Shown here: piece after piece, positions 34,415 to 43,476 of the stretch | Numbering within the stretch: position 1 is the first letter of the stretch | How the letters are laid out: the number at the start of each line of letters is the position of its first letter | Assembly (NCBI GenBank): GCA_041661865.1 | Contig: JBAZTO010000013.1 | Coordinates: 5,914-69,913 of the forward strand | Reading direction: 5' to 3' | DNA length: 64,000 nucleotides | Source: JBAZTO01 sp041661865 | GTDB taxonomy: Bacteria; Planctomycetota; Phycisphaerae; SM23-33 | The notes under the pieces: generated by a model | Seen by the model: only the letters and a program-made list of their open reading frames with translations | What the model was told of the DNA's origin: nothing | Database searches by the model: none | Translations under genes and position numbers: made by a program

Positions 34415-35515
34415 ATGGACGAGCAGAACGCCGTTCCTCCCGCGGGGGCTCACACTCCACCGCCACCACCGCCCTACTGGGCCTATCCGCCCCGCAAGAG
34501 CTGGACGCGCCGGTTCTTTGGCGCCTTGGGGCGGCTGGTCTTCTTCCTGTCCATCCTGCTCAATGTCTACCTGTTCATCGCGCTGGGCACGATGGCGGAG
34601 GGGCCGAAGGTGGACACCACCACGCTCCGGCCCGGCAGGGCCGACCAGGTCATCGCCGTCTACGATGTCCGCGGCGTAATTGACGAAAAGGCCGTCGAGA
34701 GCTTCCGCCAGTTCTATCGCCACGTGATGGGCGACCCCGCCGTCAAGGCCGTCGTCCTTCGCATCGACAGCCCCGGCGGCGGCGTGGCTGCCAGCGACGA
34801 GATCCACGCGATGGTCGGCCAGCTCCAGACCAAGGGCAACAAGAAGGTCATCGTCTCAATGGGCGGCGTGGCCGCCAGCGGCGGCTATTACATCGCCTGC
34901 GGCGCGCAGGAGATCTACGCCGAGGAAACCACCATCACCGGCAGCATCGGCGTGCTGATGGGCTGGCCGGTCCTCAAGGGAACGCTGGACAAACTGGGTA
35001 TCGAGATGGTGATGATGAAGAGCCAGGACGCCCGCGGCTGGAAGGACGCGATGAGCAGCTTGCAGCGGCCTGACCCGCGGCAGCGGGCCTACCTCCAGAC
35101 GCTGCTGGACACGATGCAGAAGCGATTCGAGGGCGTCGTCCGCGAAGGACGCGGCCAGCGGCTGGTGACACGCAAGGTGACCTACACGATAGAGGTGCCC
35201 GCGAGCAACGAACCCAACGCCGCCTCCATGCCCGTCACCCAGAGCGACACCGAGCCGCTCAACGGCAAGATTTATCTCGGCGCCGAGGCCAAGGCCATGG
35301 GCCTGATTGACGCCATCGGCTACCAGGACGCAGCCATCGACCGCGCGGCGGCCTTGGCGGAATTGAACAACCCCCGGGTGCTCCGCTACGAGTCACATCG
35401 CAGCCTGCTCCAGCGGATGATGGGCGCCGAGGAGAGAGCCTCCCTCCGGCTGGGCCCCGAATTGCTCGATCAGCTCCAGTCGCCACGGATGATGATGCTG
35501 TGGAAGGCGGATTAG
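34415..35515 (+). CDS. sppA: Signal peptide peptidase SppA
   Basis: The 366-residue product has a proline-rich cytoplasmic tail, one transmembrane helix (about residues 40-58) and the S49 protease domain. The catalytic serine is Ser155 in GGVAASGGYYIA and the general-base lysine is Lys210 in GWKDAMSS, at the positions expected for a Bacillus-type single-domain SppA. DSPGGGV precedes the active site. It degrades cleaved signal peptides in the membrane. The ATG follows GAGGAGA. The DUF4159 gene begins within 30 bases downstream and is probably co-transcribed. Confidence 0.93.
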   Translation: MDEQNAVPPAGAHTPPPPPPYWAYPPRKSWTRRFFGALGRLVFFLSILLNVYLFIALGTMAEGPKVDTTTLRPGRADQVIAVYDVRGVIDEKAVESFRQFYRHVMGDPAVKAVVLRIDSPGGGVAASDEIHAMVGQLQTKGNKKVIVSMGGVAASGGYYIACGAQEIYAEETTITGSIGVLMGWPVLKGTLDKLGIEMVMMKSQDARGWKDAMSSLQRPDPRQRAYLQTLLDTMQKRFEGVVREGRGQRLVTRKVTYTIEVPASNEPNAASMPVTQSDTEPLNGKIYLGAEAKAMGLIDAIGYQDAAIDRAAALAELNNPRVLRYESHRSLLQRMMGAEERASLRLGPELLDQLQSPRMMMLWKAD

Positions 35516-35542
35516 CGTTCAATGCGCGGTCGTGAGGCAGCA

Positions 35543-37897
35543 ATGTGGAGTCGCACGCGGGCAGGCCTGGCCTGCCTGGCGATGGGCATGGTCGCGGCGG
35601 CATGGGCGGCGTGTTCATCGCCCCCCGCTCGCGCCGTGGCCGCATCGCCCGCCTCCGCGCCAACCCAACCGACAACGTCCACACTTCCCGCGCCGATCCC
35701 GGAGGCTTCCTTCAGTCTCTCGCGGAAGGTCATCAGCGACTCCGCGTCAGCCGGCAATTCCTTCTACGTCCCGCCGGCCATCGCGCAGGTCCAGCGGATG
35801 TCCGAGGCGGCGACACGATTCCTGCTCTCGCAGATCGACGCCAACGGGCGCTGCCTGGAGGAGTATCCCGCCGGCAACGCCCGCCTGGGCGTGCGGACGG
35901 CATTGTGCGCGCGGGCACTGCTCTGGGCCGGGATCGACCACCATGAGCCGGCCCTGGCCCGGGCGCTAGACTGGCTGGCCGCGGCCAAGCTGACCGGCAC
36001 GTATGCGGTGGCCATGCGGGCCGAGGCCTTCGCGGCCGTTCGCGACTCCAGCCGAATGGCCGAGTTGACCACTGACGTGATGTGGCTGGTCGAGGCCGCC
36101 GGCCAGGAGGGCGCCTATTCGTACCTGCCCTCCCACGGCAAGCCGCTGGAGAGTTACGACAATGAAGACTCGGCCGCGGCGGTGCTGGCCGTCGCCGACG
36201 GGGCGGCGCGGGGCGTGGGCGTCGATCCGGACTACTGGCGGCAGTCCCTGCGGCACCTGGCCGCCCAGCAGCAGGCCGACGGCGGCTGGCCCTATCGCAT
36301 CCGACCCAACGTGCTCCAGAACCGCACCTACGGCTCACTCACCGCCATCGCACTGGCTGCGGTGTACCTCTGCCGCGACAACCTCCTGGCCGGCGACGAC
36401 CGCGACCCCGCCACCTCGGCAGACAAGGTCATCGACGCCGCGATGGACTGGCTGGATCGCAACTACCGCATCGACAGCAACCCGCAGAAGGACGTTCACT
36501 ACTACTACCAGTGGCTCTTCGCACTGTCGCGCGTCGGGGCCGTCAGCGGCTACCGCTCCCTCGGCGGGCAGGCGTGGTTTGCCCAGGCGCGGACGGCACT
36601 GGCCGCCGGGCAGAACGGCGACGGCAGTTGGGGCCACGGCGACCGGACCGCCGACACGGCCTGGGCGCTGCTGTGCCTGTCCAACGGCAGCAGGCCGGTG
36701 CTGATGAGCAAGCTCAAGTACAACGGCCGGTGGAACGCGCGTCCGCGCGACCTGGCCAACCTCGTGCAATACCTCTCCAACGCCTTCGAGCGCCCGGTGA
36801 GCTGGCAGATCGTGGACATCGACGCGCCCCTGGACGAGCTGTGCGACGCACCCATCCTTTATATCTCGGGGGCCGGGCCCAGCGAGTGGAGCGAAGACGA
36901 TATCGTCAAGCTCCGCGCGTTCGTCTATCGCGGCGGGGCCATCATTTCGGAGTCCTCCTCCAGCAATGCCGACTTCACGCTGGATGTGCAAGGGCTCTGG
37001 GCCCGGCTGTTTCCAAATTACCCGGCCGCCACGCTGCCCGGCGAGCACCCGCTCTTCCACCTGCACTTTTCCCCCGCCGGCGCCGGCGGCCTGGCGGCGG
37101 TCTCCAACGGCGTGCGGCTGCTGGCCATCCATTCGCCGCGGGACATATCGACGACGCTGCAACTGGGCCCCGGCGGGACCGAGGAACCGTGGTTTGAGCT
37201 GATGGCCAACGCGTACCTGTACTTCACCGACAAGAGCCCCGTGCGGCCGCGAGGAAGCATGGCCTGGCCGGCCACGCCGCAATCGGCGCCGAGCCGGACG
37301 ATCCGCGTCGCCAGGATCATGCACGAGGGCAATTGCGATCCCGAGCCGCTGGCCTGGCCTCGCCTGGCCGCACACATGCGAAGTACCCTGGGCATCGACC
37401 TGGCCGTCTCGCCCCCCATGCCCCCGACAAAACTGGACGCCCGGACCTGCCCCATCGCCGTCATGACCGGAACCGCCCCCTTCCGCTTCAGCGCCGCCTC
37501 CACCGACGCCCTCATGCGATACCTCGCCCAGGGCGGCACGGTCATCGTCGACGCCGCCGGCGGCAGCGATGCGTTCGCCTCAGCCGTGGAATCCCAACTC
37601 CTGCCGCTGCTGGGCGAGGCACACCCGCTGGCGCAGGCGGTCGTGATGTCGGGGCCCGAGAAGGTTTCGATTTCCTACCGGCGGGAACTGGCCACGTCGC
37701 TGGGCGATTTGAAGGATCAACTCCGCCTCCAGGCGGTGGAGATGAACCACCGGCCCGCTATCATCTTCAGCCGCGAAGACCTCACCGCCGGCCTGGTCGG
37801 CTATCCTTCGTACCAGGTGCGCGGCTACAGCCCCGCCGCCGCCACGGCCATCATGACCAATCTGCTGTGCTACCTCTCGGGCAACGGGGCCCGCTGA
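35543..37897 (+). CDS. DUF4159 protein with alpha/alpha-toroid (prenyltransferase-like) domain
   Basis: This protein of about 784 residues has a signal sequence with a possible lipobox (AWAAC). Residues about 80-400 form alpha/alpha-toroid repeats like those of squalene cyclases and prenyltransferases (QQQADGGWPYRI, GQNGDGSWGHGD). DUF4159-like segments follow (LRAFVYRGGAIISESSSSN, LMRYLAQGGTVIVDAAGGS). DUF4159 proteins are common in planctomycetes near AAA/MoxR and von Willebrand genes, but neither is here; the function is unknown. Start: ATG 35543 has GAGG upstream; ATG 35522 is an alternative. It sits directly downstream of sppA. Confidence 0.78.
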   Translation: MWSRTRAGLACLAMGMVAAAWAACSSPPARAVAASPASAPTQPTTSTLPAPIPEASFSLSRKVISDSASAGNSFYVPPAIAQVQRMSEAATRFLLSQIDANGRCLEEYPAGNARLGVRTALCARALLWAGIDHHEPALARALDWLAAAKLTGTYAVAMRAEAFAAVRDSSRMAELTTDVMWLVEAAGQEGAYSYLPSHGKPLESYDNEDSAAAVLAVADGAARGVGVDPDYWRQSLRHLAAQQQADGGWPYRIRPNVLQNRTYGSLTAIALAAVYLCRDNLLAGDDRDPATSADKVIDAAMDWLDRNYRIDSNPQKDVHYYYQWLFALSRVGAVSGYRSLGGQAWFAQARTALAAGQNGDGSWGHGDRTADTAWALLCLSNGSRPVLMSKLKYNGRWNARPRDLANLVQYLSNAFERPVSWQIVDIDAPLDELCDAPILYISGAGPSEWSEDDIVKLRAFVYRGGAIISESSSSNADFTLDVQGLWARLFPNYPAATLPGEHPLFHLHFSPAGAGGLAAVSNGVRLLAIHSPRDISTTLQLGPGGTEEPWFELMANAYLYFTDKSPVRPRGSMAWPATPQSAPSRTIRVARIMHEGNCDPEPLAWPRLAAHMRSTLGIDLAVSPPMPPTKLDARTCPIAVMTGTAPFRFSAASTDALMRYLAQGGTVIVDAAGGSDAFASAVESQLLPLLGEAHPLAQAVVMSGPEKVSISYRRELATSLGDLKDQLRLQAVEMNHRPAIIFSREDLTAGLVGYPSYQVRGYSPAAATAIMTNLLCYLSGNGAR

Positions 37898-37906
37898 TGA
37901 CGCGCG

Positions 37907-38419
37907 TCACGGCCAGAAGGCTGCGATGGCGATGGTGATCCAGATGGCTGCGCCGATGATCATCTTGGCCACGGTGCCCAGCATGTAGCCCGCGCCGGCG
38001 CCCATGCCCACGCGCAACGACTTTCGCGGGGCCTGCCCCCCGGACTTTTCGGCCAGGAACGCGCCCAGGGCCGCCCCGCCGCACGCCCCGATCAGCGAGC
38101 CGATGATCGGCACGGGGATCACGAACGTCCCGGCCAGCCCGCCGACGATTCCGCCCAGCAGCGCTGCGACCGCCCCGCGCGTGCTGCCCCCGGCCCGTTT
38201 CGCCACCATCGTCCCGCCCAGCAGTTCGACCACCTCGCCCGCCGCGGCCAGGACCACGATGGCCACCAGCGTGGCCGTGCTGAACATGCCGCCCCGCCAC
38301 CAGGCCACCAGCAGCGTCGCCGCCACCATCAGCCAGTTGCCCGGCAGGGCCAGCACGTTCAAGGCAACGAAGACCGCGTTGGCCACGAGCAACCCCAGCG
38401 ATATGAGTATCTGGATCAT
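37907..38419 (-). CDS. DUF456 small membrane protein
   Basis: The 170-residue product is glycine-rich and very hydrophobic, with the DUF456 pattern: two N-terminal helices, ALPGNWLMVAATLL, then AAAGEVVELLGGTMVAKRAGGS and a long glycine-rich membrane stretch (LLGGIVGGLAGTFVIP). DUF456 proteins are small integral membrane proteins of unknown role. It is convergent with the DUF4159 gene, and rsmH lies upstream on the same strand after 90 bases that contain a family E repeat. Confidence 0.85.
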   Translation of the reverse strand: MIQILISLGLLVANAVFVALNVLALPGNWLMVAATLLVAWWRGGMFSTATLVAIVVLAAAGEVVELLGGTMVAKRAGGSTRGAVAALLGGIVGGLAGTFVIPVPIIGSLIGACGGAALGAFLAEKSGGQAPRKSLRVGMGAGAGYMLGTVAKMIIGAAIWITIAIAAFWP

Positions 38420-38439
38420 GTCGAGACTTTCAGAAACAG

Positions 38440-38570
38440 ATCATCACAGAGAGCACAGAGCACACAGAGAATAAGGAGGGGAAACACTGATTCCACTTGT
38501 GCAGATTCATTATTCTCGTGTCTCCTCTGCGGCCTCCGTGACCTCTGTGGCCTCTGTGGTCGTCTTTTGT
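38440..38570. repeat. Family E CACAGAG-type repeats, partly inside rsmH
   Basis: CACAGAG units occur at about 38444-38470 in the spacer, and CTCTGCGG/CTCTGTGG units occur at 38521-38568 inside the 3' end of rsmH, where they encode its last 17 residues. Confidence 0.7.
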
Positions 38571-39727
38571 GCCTTCCGCGCCCAGCGGAACTTGGCCGAA
38601 CTGCTGCGCGGATTGTCCCGCACCTCTTCGCTCGTCGGGACGATCACGTGCTCGCTGATGGCCGAGTAAGTCCCGTCGGCCAGCCCGTCGCGGAAGGCGT
38701 GCTTGACCAGCCGGTCCTCGCCGCTGTGGAAGCTGATGATCCCGACCCGCCCGCCGGCGTGCAGGCAGTGCGGCGCTATCCGCAGCAGCGCCCGCAGGCT
38801 GCCCAGTTCGTCGTTGACCAGGATTCGCAGGGCCTGGAAGGTCTTGGCCGCCGGGTGCAGGCCGCCAGGCACTTCCCACGGCCGATGCCGCGCCCGCGGC
38901 GAAATGCCCTTGGCGTTCATCACCAGCCGCGTCAACTCCGCGGTCGTTGCAATGGGCCCAACGGTCCGCTGACGGACGATCCACTGGGCGATCTTGGCAT
39001 GGTCGGCCTCGTCGGAAAACTCCCACAGGGCCTTGGAAAGCTCCTCCTCGCTCAGGGTCGCCAGCAGGTCGGCGCCGGTCTGCCCCAGCCGCTTGTCCAT
39101 CCGCATGTCCAGCGGGCCCTCGTGCTTGTAGCTGATGCCTCGCGTCGGGTCGTCCACCTGCATGCTCGAAACGCCCAGGTCGGCGAAGATCACGTCGTAG
39201 CCGTCGAGCCCCTCGGCGGTCAAAACATTGCCGATGCCCGCAAAGTTCATGTGGTGCGCGCTGACCAGCGAGGAATCGCGAGTTGCGAACTGCGAATCGC
39301 GAATTGATGCGTCCGCCGGTTCGTGGCCCTCCTCGCCCTGAGACGAACCCAGCGAGGCGGCCAGCGTCAACAGGCGCTTGTGCGTCGCGCGCAGCGTGGC
39401 CTCGTCGTGGTCGAACCCCACCAGGAGCCCGCCGGGGCTGATGCGTTTGAGGAAGCCCGACGCGTGCCCGCCGTAGCCCAGCGTGCAGTCGGCTACGATC
39501 TCGCCGGGGCGCGGAGCCAGACACTTCATCACCTCGTTGAACAGCACCGAGACATGCGTTCCCGCCGGCGTCCTGCCGCGGGCGCGGATGTGCGCGTGCA
39601 TGCCCGGGTCGCCTTTGAGTTCCTTGTATCGCTCCTGGAACTTCCGCGGGTGCGTGCCGCGATAGCGTTTGCGTCGCGGCGGCTTGCCGCCCGGAGTCCC
39701 TTCGCCATCATTCATGTCAGCCGTCAT
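38510..39727 (-). CDS. rsmH: 16S rRNA (cytosine1402-N4)-methyltransferase RsmH
   Basis: The 405-residue product methylates C1402 of 16S rRNA. The family core is clear: HVSVLFNEVMKCL, the SAM site DCTLGYGGHASGFL, FADLGVSSMQVDDPTRGISY, and AAKTFQALRILVNDEL with ISFHSGEDRLVKHAF. It is longer than the usual 310 residues for three reasons: a basic N-terminal extension of about 55 residues, an insert at about 127-153 (SIRDSQFATRDSS) written by a dispersed repeat, and a C-terminal tail at 389-405 (TTTEATEVTEAAEETRE) written by family E repeats. The start ATG at 39727 has AAGGA upstream. It is outside any division cluster. Confidence 0.95.
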   Translation of the reverse strand: MTADMNDGEGTPGGKPPRRKRYRGTHPRKFQERYKELKGDPGMHAHIRARGRTPAGTHVSVLFNEVMKCLAPRPGEIVADCTLGYGGHASGFLKRISPGGLLVGFDHDEATLRATHKRLLTLAASLGSSQGEEGHEPADASIRDSQFATRDSSLVSAHHMNFAGIGNVLTAEGLDGYDVIFADLGVSSMQVDDPTRGISYKHEGPLDMRMDKRLGQTGADLLATLSEEELSKALWEFSDEADHAKIAQWIVRQRTVGPIATTAELTRLVMNAKGISPRARHRPWEVPGGLHPAAKTFQALRILVNDELGSLRALLRIAPHCLHAGGRVGIISFHSGEDRLVKHAFRDGLADGTYSAISEHVIVPTSEEVRDNPRSSSAKFRWARKAQKTTTEATEVTEAAEETRE

Positions 39728-39786
39728 TCAGCGTCCTTGAGCAGTAATTACAGAGGCCCGGGGAGTCCTTCACAACTAATTTTGTT

Positions 39787-39858
39787 GGTGCCACGGTCAA
39801 GCGTTGTTTGCTTGGCCGTGCGGACACCCCCAAGCACACGACGCTTGGGGGTGGCACC
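39787..39858. repeat. Family C composite double-hairpin element (copy 3)
   Basis: A 72-base element bounded by GGTGCCAC and GTGGCACC like copies 1 and 2, but with unrelated stems: CACGGTCAAGC-GTTGTTT-GCTTGGCCGTG and CACCCCCAAGC-ACACGAC-GCTTGGGGGTG. Both 11-base stems pair (one G-T). It lies between uvrB and rsmH. Confidence 0.85.
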
Positions 39859-39901
39859 AACTCACAAGTTTTTTCTTGAAGGGCCACAGGGCAGAGGCCA
39901 T

Positions 39902-41896
39902 TCACTTCCTGGCCTTCTCTACATCCTTGGCGGCCGCTGCCTTCAATTCCTTGATCCGGTCGCGCAGACGGGCGGCCTTCTCGAATTCCAGATTCTCCGC
40001 CGCTTCGAGCATCTCAGCCTCCATCTCGCTGATCAGCTCGGTCTGGTCCATCTCGTCCTGGCTGGCGTGGATGGCTGCCTGGGCGACCTTGCGGGCCTTC
40101 ATCTGGTCGGCCAGCGCGGAGCGGATGGCCTTGACGATGGTCTGCGGCGTGATGCCGTGTTCCTCGTTGTAGGCCAGTTGGATCTTGCGGCGACGATCGG
40201 TCTCGCTGATGGCAAACTGCATCGCGTCGGTGACCCTATCGGCGTAGAGCAGCACCTGGGCGTTGACGTTGCGGGCGCATCGGCCGATGGTCTGAATCAG
40301 GCTGGTCGCCGAGCGGAGGAAACCCTCCTTGTCGGCGTCGAGGATCGCCACCAGCGAAACTTCCGGCAGGTCCAGGCCTTCGCGCAGCAGGTTGATGCCC
40401 ACCAGCACGTCGAAGTGCCCCTCGCGCAGCTCCTTGAGAATGTCCACGCGATCCAGCGTGTCCACTTCGCTGTGGAGGTAGCGGCAGCGGTAGCCCTCGC
40501 CGCGGATGTATTCGGAGAGGTCCTCGGCCAGGCGTTTGGTCAGCGTGGTAATCAGCGTTCGTTCGCCCGCGGCGACGCGCTTGCGAATTTCCTCGACCAG
40601 GTCCATCACCTGCCCGCGGGCCGGACGCACCTCGATGGGCGGGTCCACCAGTCCCGTCGGGCGGATGATCTGCTCGACGACCTCGCCGCCGGCAAGTTCC
40701 AGTTCGTACGGCGCGGGGGTGGCCGAGACGAAGAGCACCTGCTTCCACATCTCGCGGAACTCCTCGAACTTCAGCGGGCGGTTGTCCATCGCGCTGGGCA
40801 GGCGGAAGCCGTGCTCCACCAGCACTTCCTTGCGGCTGCGGTCGCCGTTGAACATCGCCCGGATCTGCGGGATCGTCGCGTGCGATTCGTCGATGATCAG
40901 CAGGAAATCCTCGCCGAAGTAGTCGATCAGCGTGTAGGGCCGCTGGCCCGGAGCCCGCCCGTCCAGGTGCCGCGAGTAGTTCTCGATGCCCGGGCAGAAG
41001 CCCACTTCCTGGAGCATCTCCAGGTCGTACCGCGTGCGGGCCGCAAGCCGCTGGGCCTCCAGCAGCTTGCCGTGGTTCTTGAAGTAGATCAGCCGCATTT
41101 CCAGTTCGTGCTTGACCCCGGCCACCGCGCGCTCGATGGCGTCTTCCGGCGCGACGTAATGCACCGCCGGGAAGATAAAGGCCTGGCTGGCCGAACTGAG
41201 CACCTGCCCCGTGGTGGGGTTGACCAGATGGATGGCGTCGATCTGGTCGCCGAACATTTCCACCTGGTAGCCGAACTGCTCGTAGGCGGGGTAGATTTCC
41301 ACCGTGTCGCCGCGGACGCGGAAGCTGCCCCGCTTGAAGTTGACGTCGTTGCGGTCGTACTGGATGTTGACCAGGCTGCGGAGCATCTCGTCGCGGTCGA
41401 TGGTCTCGCCCACGCGCAGGGGCACGACCATGTGCTTGTATTCCTCGGGGCTGCCCAGGCCGAAAATGCACGAGACCGAGGCCACGATGATGGCATCGCG
41501 CCGGCTGGCCAGGCTGGTGGTCGCCGAGAGGCGCAAGCGCTCGAGGTCTTCGTTCCGCGAGGAGTCTTTCTCGATGTAGATGTCGCGGGCGGGAATGTAC
41601 GCCTCGGGCTGGTAGTAGTCGTAATAGCTGACGAAATACTCCACCGCGTTGTCGGGAAAAAGCTCCTTGAACTCCTCGTAGAGCTGGGCGGCGAGAGTCT
41701 TGTTGTGGCTGATGACCAGCGTGGGCTTGTTCATCCGCTCGATGAGGTGGGCCATCGTGAAGGTCTTGCCGCTTCCGGTCACGCCCAGCAGGACATTGAA
41801 GTTCTGCCCCTGTCGAAAGTTGCCGACCAGGCGGTCGATGGCCGCCGGCTGGTCCCCCTGCGGGCGCATATCGGAAACAACTTTTAGATCAGGCAT
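39902..41896 (-). CDS. uvrB: Excinuclease ABC subunit B
   Basis: The 664-residue product is full-length UvrB, the damage-verifying helicase-like subunit of nucleotide excision repair. Walker A GVTGSGKT is at residues 38-45; the beta-hairpin region is YDYYQPEAYIP, and further helicase motifs include IDESHATIPQ and QTIGRCARN. A UVR motif near the C-terminus (AENLEFEKAARLRDRIKEL) is the UvrC contact. It is monocistronic, with repeat-bearing spacers on both sides. Confidence 0.98.
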   Translation of the reverse strand: MPDLKVVSDMRPQGDQPAAIDRLVGNFRQGQNFNVLLGVTGSGKTFTMAHLIERMNKPTLVISHNKTLAAQLYEEFKELFPDNAVEYFVSYYDYYQPEAYIPARDIYIEKDSSRNEDLERLRLSATTSLASRRDAIIVASVSCIFGLGSPEEYKHMVVPLRVGETIDRDEMLRSLVNIQYDRNDVNFKRGSFRVRGDTVEIYPAYEQFGYQVEMFGDQIDAIHLVNPTTGQVLSSASQAFIFPAVHYVAPEDAIERAVAGVKHELEMRLIYFKNHGKLLEAQRLAARTRYDLEMLQEVGFCPGIENYSRHLDGRAPGQRPYTLIDYFGEDFLLIIDESHATIPQIRAMFNGDRSRKEVLVEHGFRLPSAMDNRPLKFEEFREMWKQVLFVSATPAPYELELAGGEVVEQIIRPTGLVDPPIEVRPARGQVMDLVEEIRKRVAAGERTLITTLTKRLAEDLSEYIRGEGYRCRYLHSEVDTLDRVDILKELREGHFDVLVGINLLREGLDLPEVSLVAILDADKEGFLRSATSLIQTIGRCARNVNAQVLLYADRVTDAMQFAISETDRRRKIQLAYNEEHGITPQTIVKAIRSALADQMKARKVAQAAIHASQDEMDQTELISEMEAEMLEAAENLEFEKAARLRDRIKELKAAAAKDVEKARK

Positions 41897-42003
41897 AGGG
41901 TGCTCACGGGCTGCTCGTCAGGCCGGTCATTATAACTCCGGGGAGCGTCTTGCGGGAGTCTTATGTTGGCCGGGTAGGCGGCTCTAAGGGACTCTAACAA
42001 AAC

Positions 42004-42054
42004 GTAGCATGGGCATCTTGCCCATGAGTATCACGGGCGTCCCGCCCGTGCTAC
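42004..42054. repeat. Family A two-hairpin unit
   Basis: The clearest unit: GTAG, CATGGGCA-TCT-TGCCCATG (42008-42026), AGTAT, CACGGGCG-TCC-CGCCCGTG (42032-42050), CTAC. It is enclosed by a further inverted repeat, CTAACAAAACG before and CGTTTTGTTAG after. It lies between uvrB and the ferritin-like gene. Confidence 0.9.
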
Positions 42055-42072
42055 GACGTTTTGTTAGACCTT

Positions 42073-42609
42073 TTAGGCAGGAAACTGGCCCAGGACACGG
42101 CGCTGGTCGATGGACTTGCCCGCCCTGGGTTCGTACATCTGCGCCAATTGGCCCCCCAGCAAGAGCAGGTGCCCCAGTTCCTCCTGGATGACCCTGTCGA
42201 CAATCTTGCGATCGGCGGCCTTGTCGATGGACTGCTTGAGCATCGTGAAGAACGTAATGGTGTCCCGCTCGAACTCCATGGCATGCCGCAGCAGCCGCTG
42301 CTGGTCGAACTTGCCGGTAAACCGCTTTTCCAGGAGCGACCGGATGTCACAGAGCATCACGGCCATCACCGTCGCCATGGCCGAATCGGCTTTCCGGGAG
42401 CGCACAACCCGGGTGGCTCGAGCGGTGTGTTCCCGCACGGCGGAGAAGACCTCCAGGTGTTCGTCTTCCATCTCGGCCAGCTCAGTCCACTGGCGGCGAA
42501 GCTGGGGGCTGCGGCAGGAGGCAGCGGCGCGACGGAAGAATGCGCCGGCCTCTTTCTCGATCTGCTCGGCCGTCTCAAGAACCTCGTCAATATCAAAGCG
42601 GACGCCCAT
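42073..42609 (-). CDS. Ferritin-like / rubrerythrin-type diiron protein
   Basis: The 178-residue four-helix protein shows the di-iron pattern of rubrerythrin-like ferritins: Glu20 in QIEKEAGAFF, Glu48 and His51 in MEDEHL, Glu114 in FERDTITFF, and Glu144 and His147 in QEELGHL. There is no C-terminal rubredoxin domain. The family includes peroxidases and iron-handling proteins; a protective role against oxygen in an anaerobe is inferred. The gene stands alone between two repeat elements. Confidence 0.85.
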   Translation of the reverse strand: MGVRFDIDEVLETAEQIEKEAGAFFRRAAASCRSPQLRRQWTELAEMEDEHLEVFSAVREHTARATRVVRSRKADSAMATVMAVMLCDIRSLLEKRFTGKFDQQRLLRHAMEFERDTITFFTMLKQSIDKAADRKIVDRVIQEELGHLLLLGGQLAQMYEPRAGKSIDQRRVLGQFPA

Positions 42610-42744
42610 GAGTCCCAGTCCTTCCGGTTAGAACCCTCTTGCCCAGCCCTGCCTATTGTACGCATGCCGAGAACGGATCGCCGCACGATTCCAGCCCGGC
42701 GGCGGGATGCGACTGCCTGTCGCCCTGTCACATCTGATCTGGTA

Positions 42745-42815
42745 GGTGCCACGGCTGCGTCGTGTGCAGCCGTGCATGGCGTCGACACTGCTGCAAACAC
42801 CGCAGCAGTGGCACC
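42745..42815. repeat. Family C composite double-hairpin element (copy 2, inverted)
   Basis: A 71-base element bounded by GGTGCCAC and GTGGCACC: CACGGCTGC-GTCGTGT-GCAGCCGTG, then CACTGCTGC-AAACACC-GCAGCAGTG. It is close to the reverse complement of copy 1 at 20792-20862, with similarity continuing into the flanks. It lies between smpB and the ferritin-like gene. Confidence 0.85.
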
Positions 42816-42844
42816 CGATCCATCGTTTGACAAGCGACAGAGCA

Positions 42845-43330
42845 CTAGTCGCGACGGCGGCGTTGGACCGCGCGGGCCATGTCGCGTTTCTGCTCCCGGT
42901 CCCTGATCGATGCCCGCTTGTCGTATTGCCGCTTGCCGACGGCGATGCCCAGTTCGCACTTAGCCCAGCCTCGCTTGAAGTACACCGCCAGCGGCACCAG
43001 CGTCTTGCCCTTCTGTGCGACGTGGGAGGCCAGCGCCTCGATCTGCCGCCGGTGCAGCAGGAGCTTCCGCTGCCGCGTCGGGTCGTGCTGCGCCGCCGGG
43101 CCTGCCTGCGGATAAATCGCGATATTCGCCCCGATCAGCACCACCTCGCCGTTGCGGACGCGGGCGTGGGCCTCGTCGATCTTGGCCTGGCCGGCGCGGA
43201 GCGATTTCACCTCGGTGCCCACCAGCTCAACGCCGCACTCGACGACCTCGAGGATCTCGTAGTCGTGGCGCGCCTTGCGGTTGACGATCCGCGGGGACTT
43301 CGCTCCCTGCTGTTCCGCCTTCTTGGCCAT
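42845..43330 (-). CDS. smpB: SsrA-binding protein SmpB
   Basis: The 161-residue product brings tmRNA to stalled ribosomes. Family features are NRKARHDYEILE, GTEVKSLRAGQAKIDEAHARV and a basic C-terminal tail (KRQYDKRASIRDREQKRDMARAVQRRRRD) that enters the mRNA channel. The ATG at 43330 was chosen over a longer frame, whose extra residues are proline/glycine-rich junk. It is divergent from mutL. No tmRNA gene was seen in this window. Confidence 0.96.
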   Translation of the reverse strand: MAKKAEQQGAKSPRIVNRKARHDYEILEVVECGVELVGTEVKSLRAGQAKIDEAHARVRNGEVVLIGANIAIYPQAGPAAQHDPTRQRKLLLHRRQIEALASHVAQKGKTLVPLAVYFKRGWAKCELGIAVGKRQYDKRASIRDREQKRDMARAVQRRRRD

Positions 43331-43476
43331 GGGTGTATGGTGCAGTAAAACCGTCCCAAAAGCAACGCTCCAGCCAGGCGGCGGGCCCGGCGGCGCGGAA
43401 TAGCCGCCGCCGCGCGTGCAAGTTGGGACCGCGGTGCTTACAATCATAGGGCCTTGAACGACTGGAGCCTTCCGCG

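Noticed and set aside
39323..41887. 854-codon plus-strand frame opposite uvrB
   Set aside because: uvrB on the minus strand is unmistakable and full length; the opposite frame has no ribosome site or recognisable domain.
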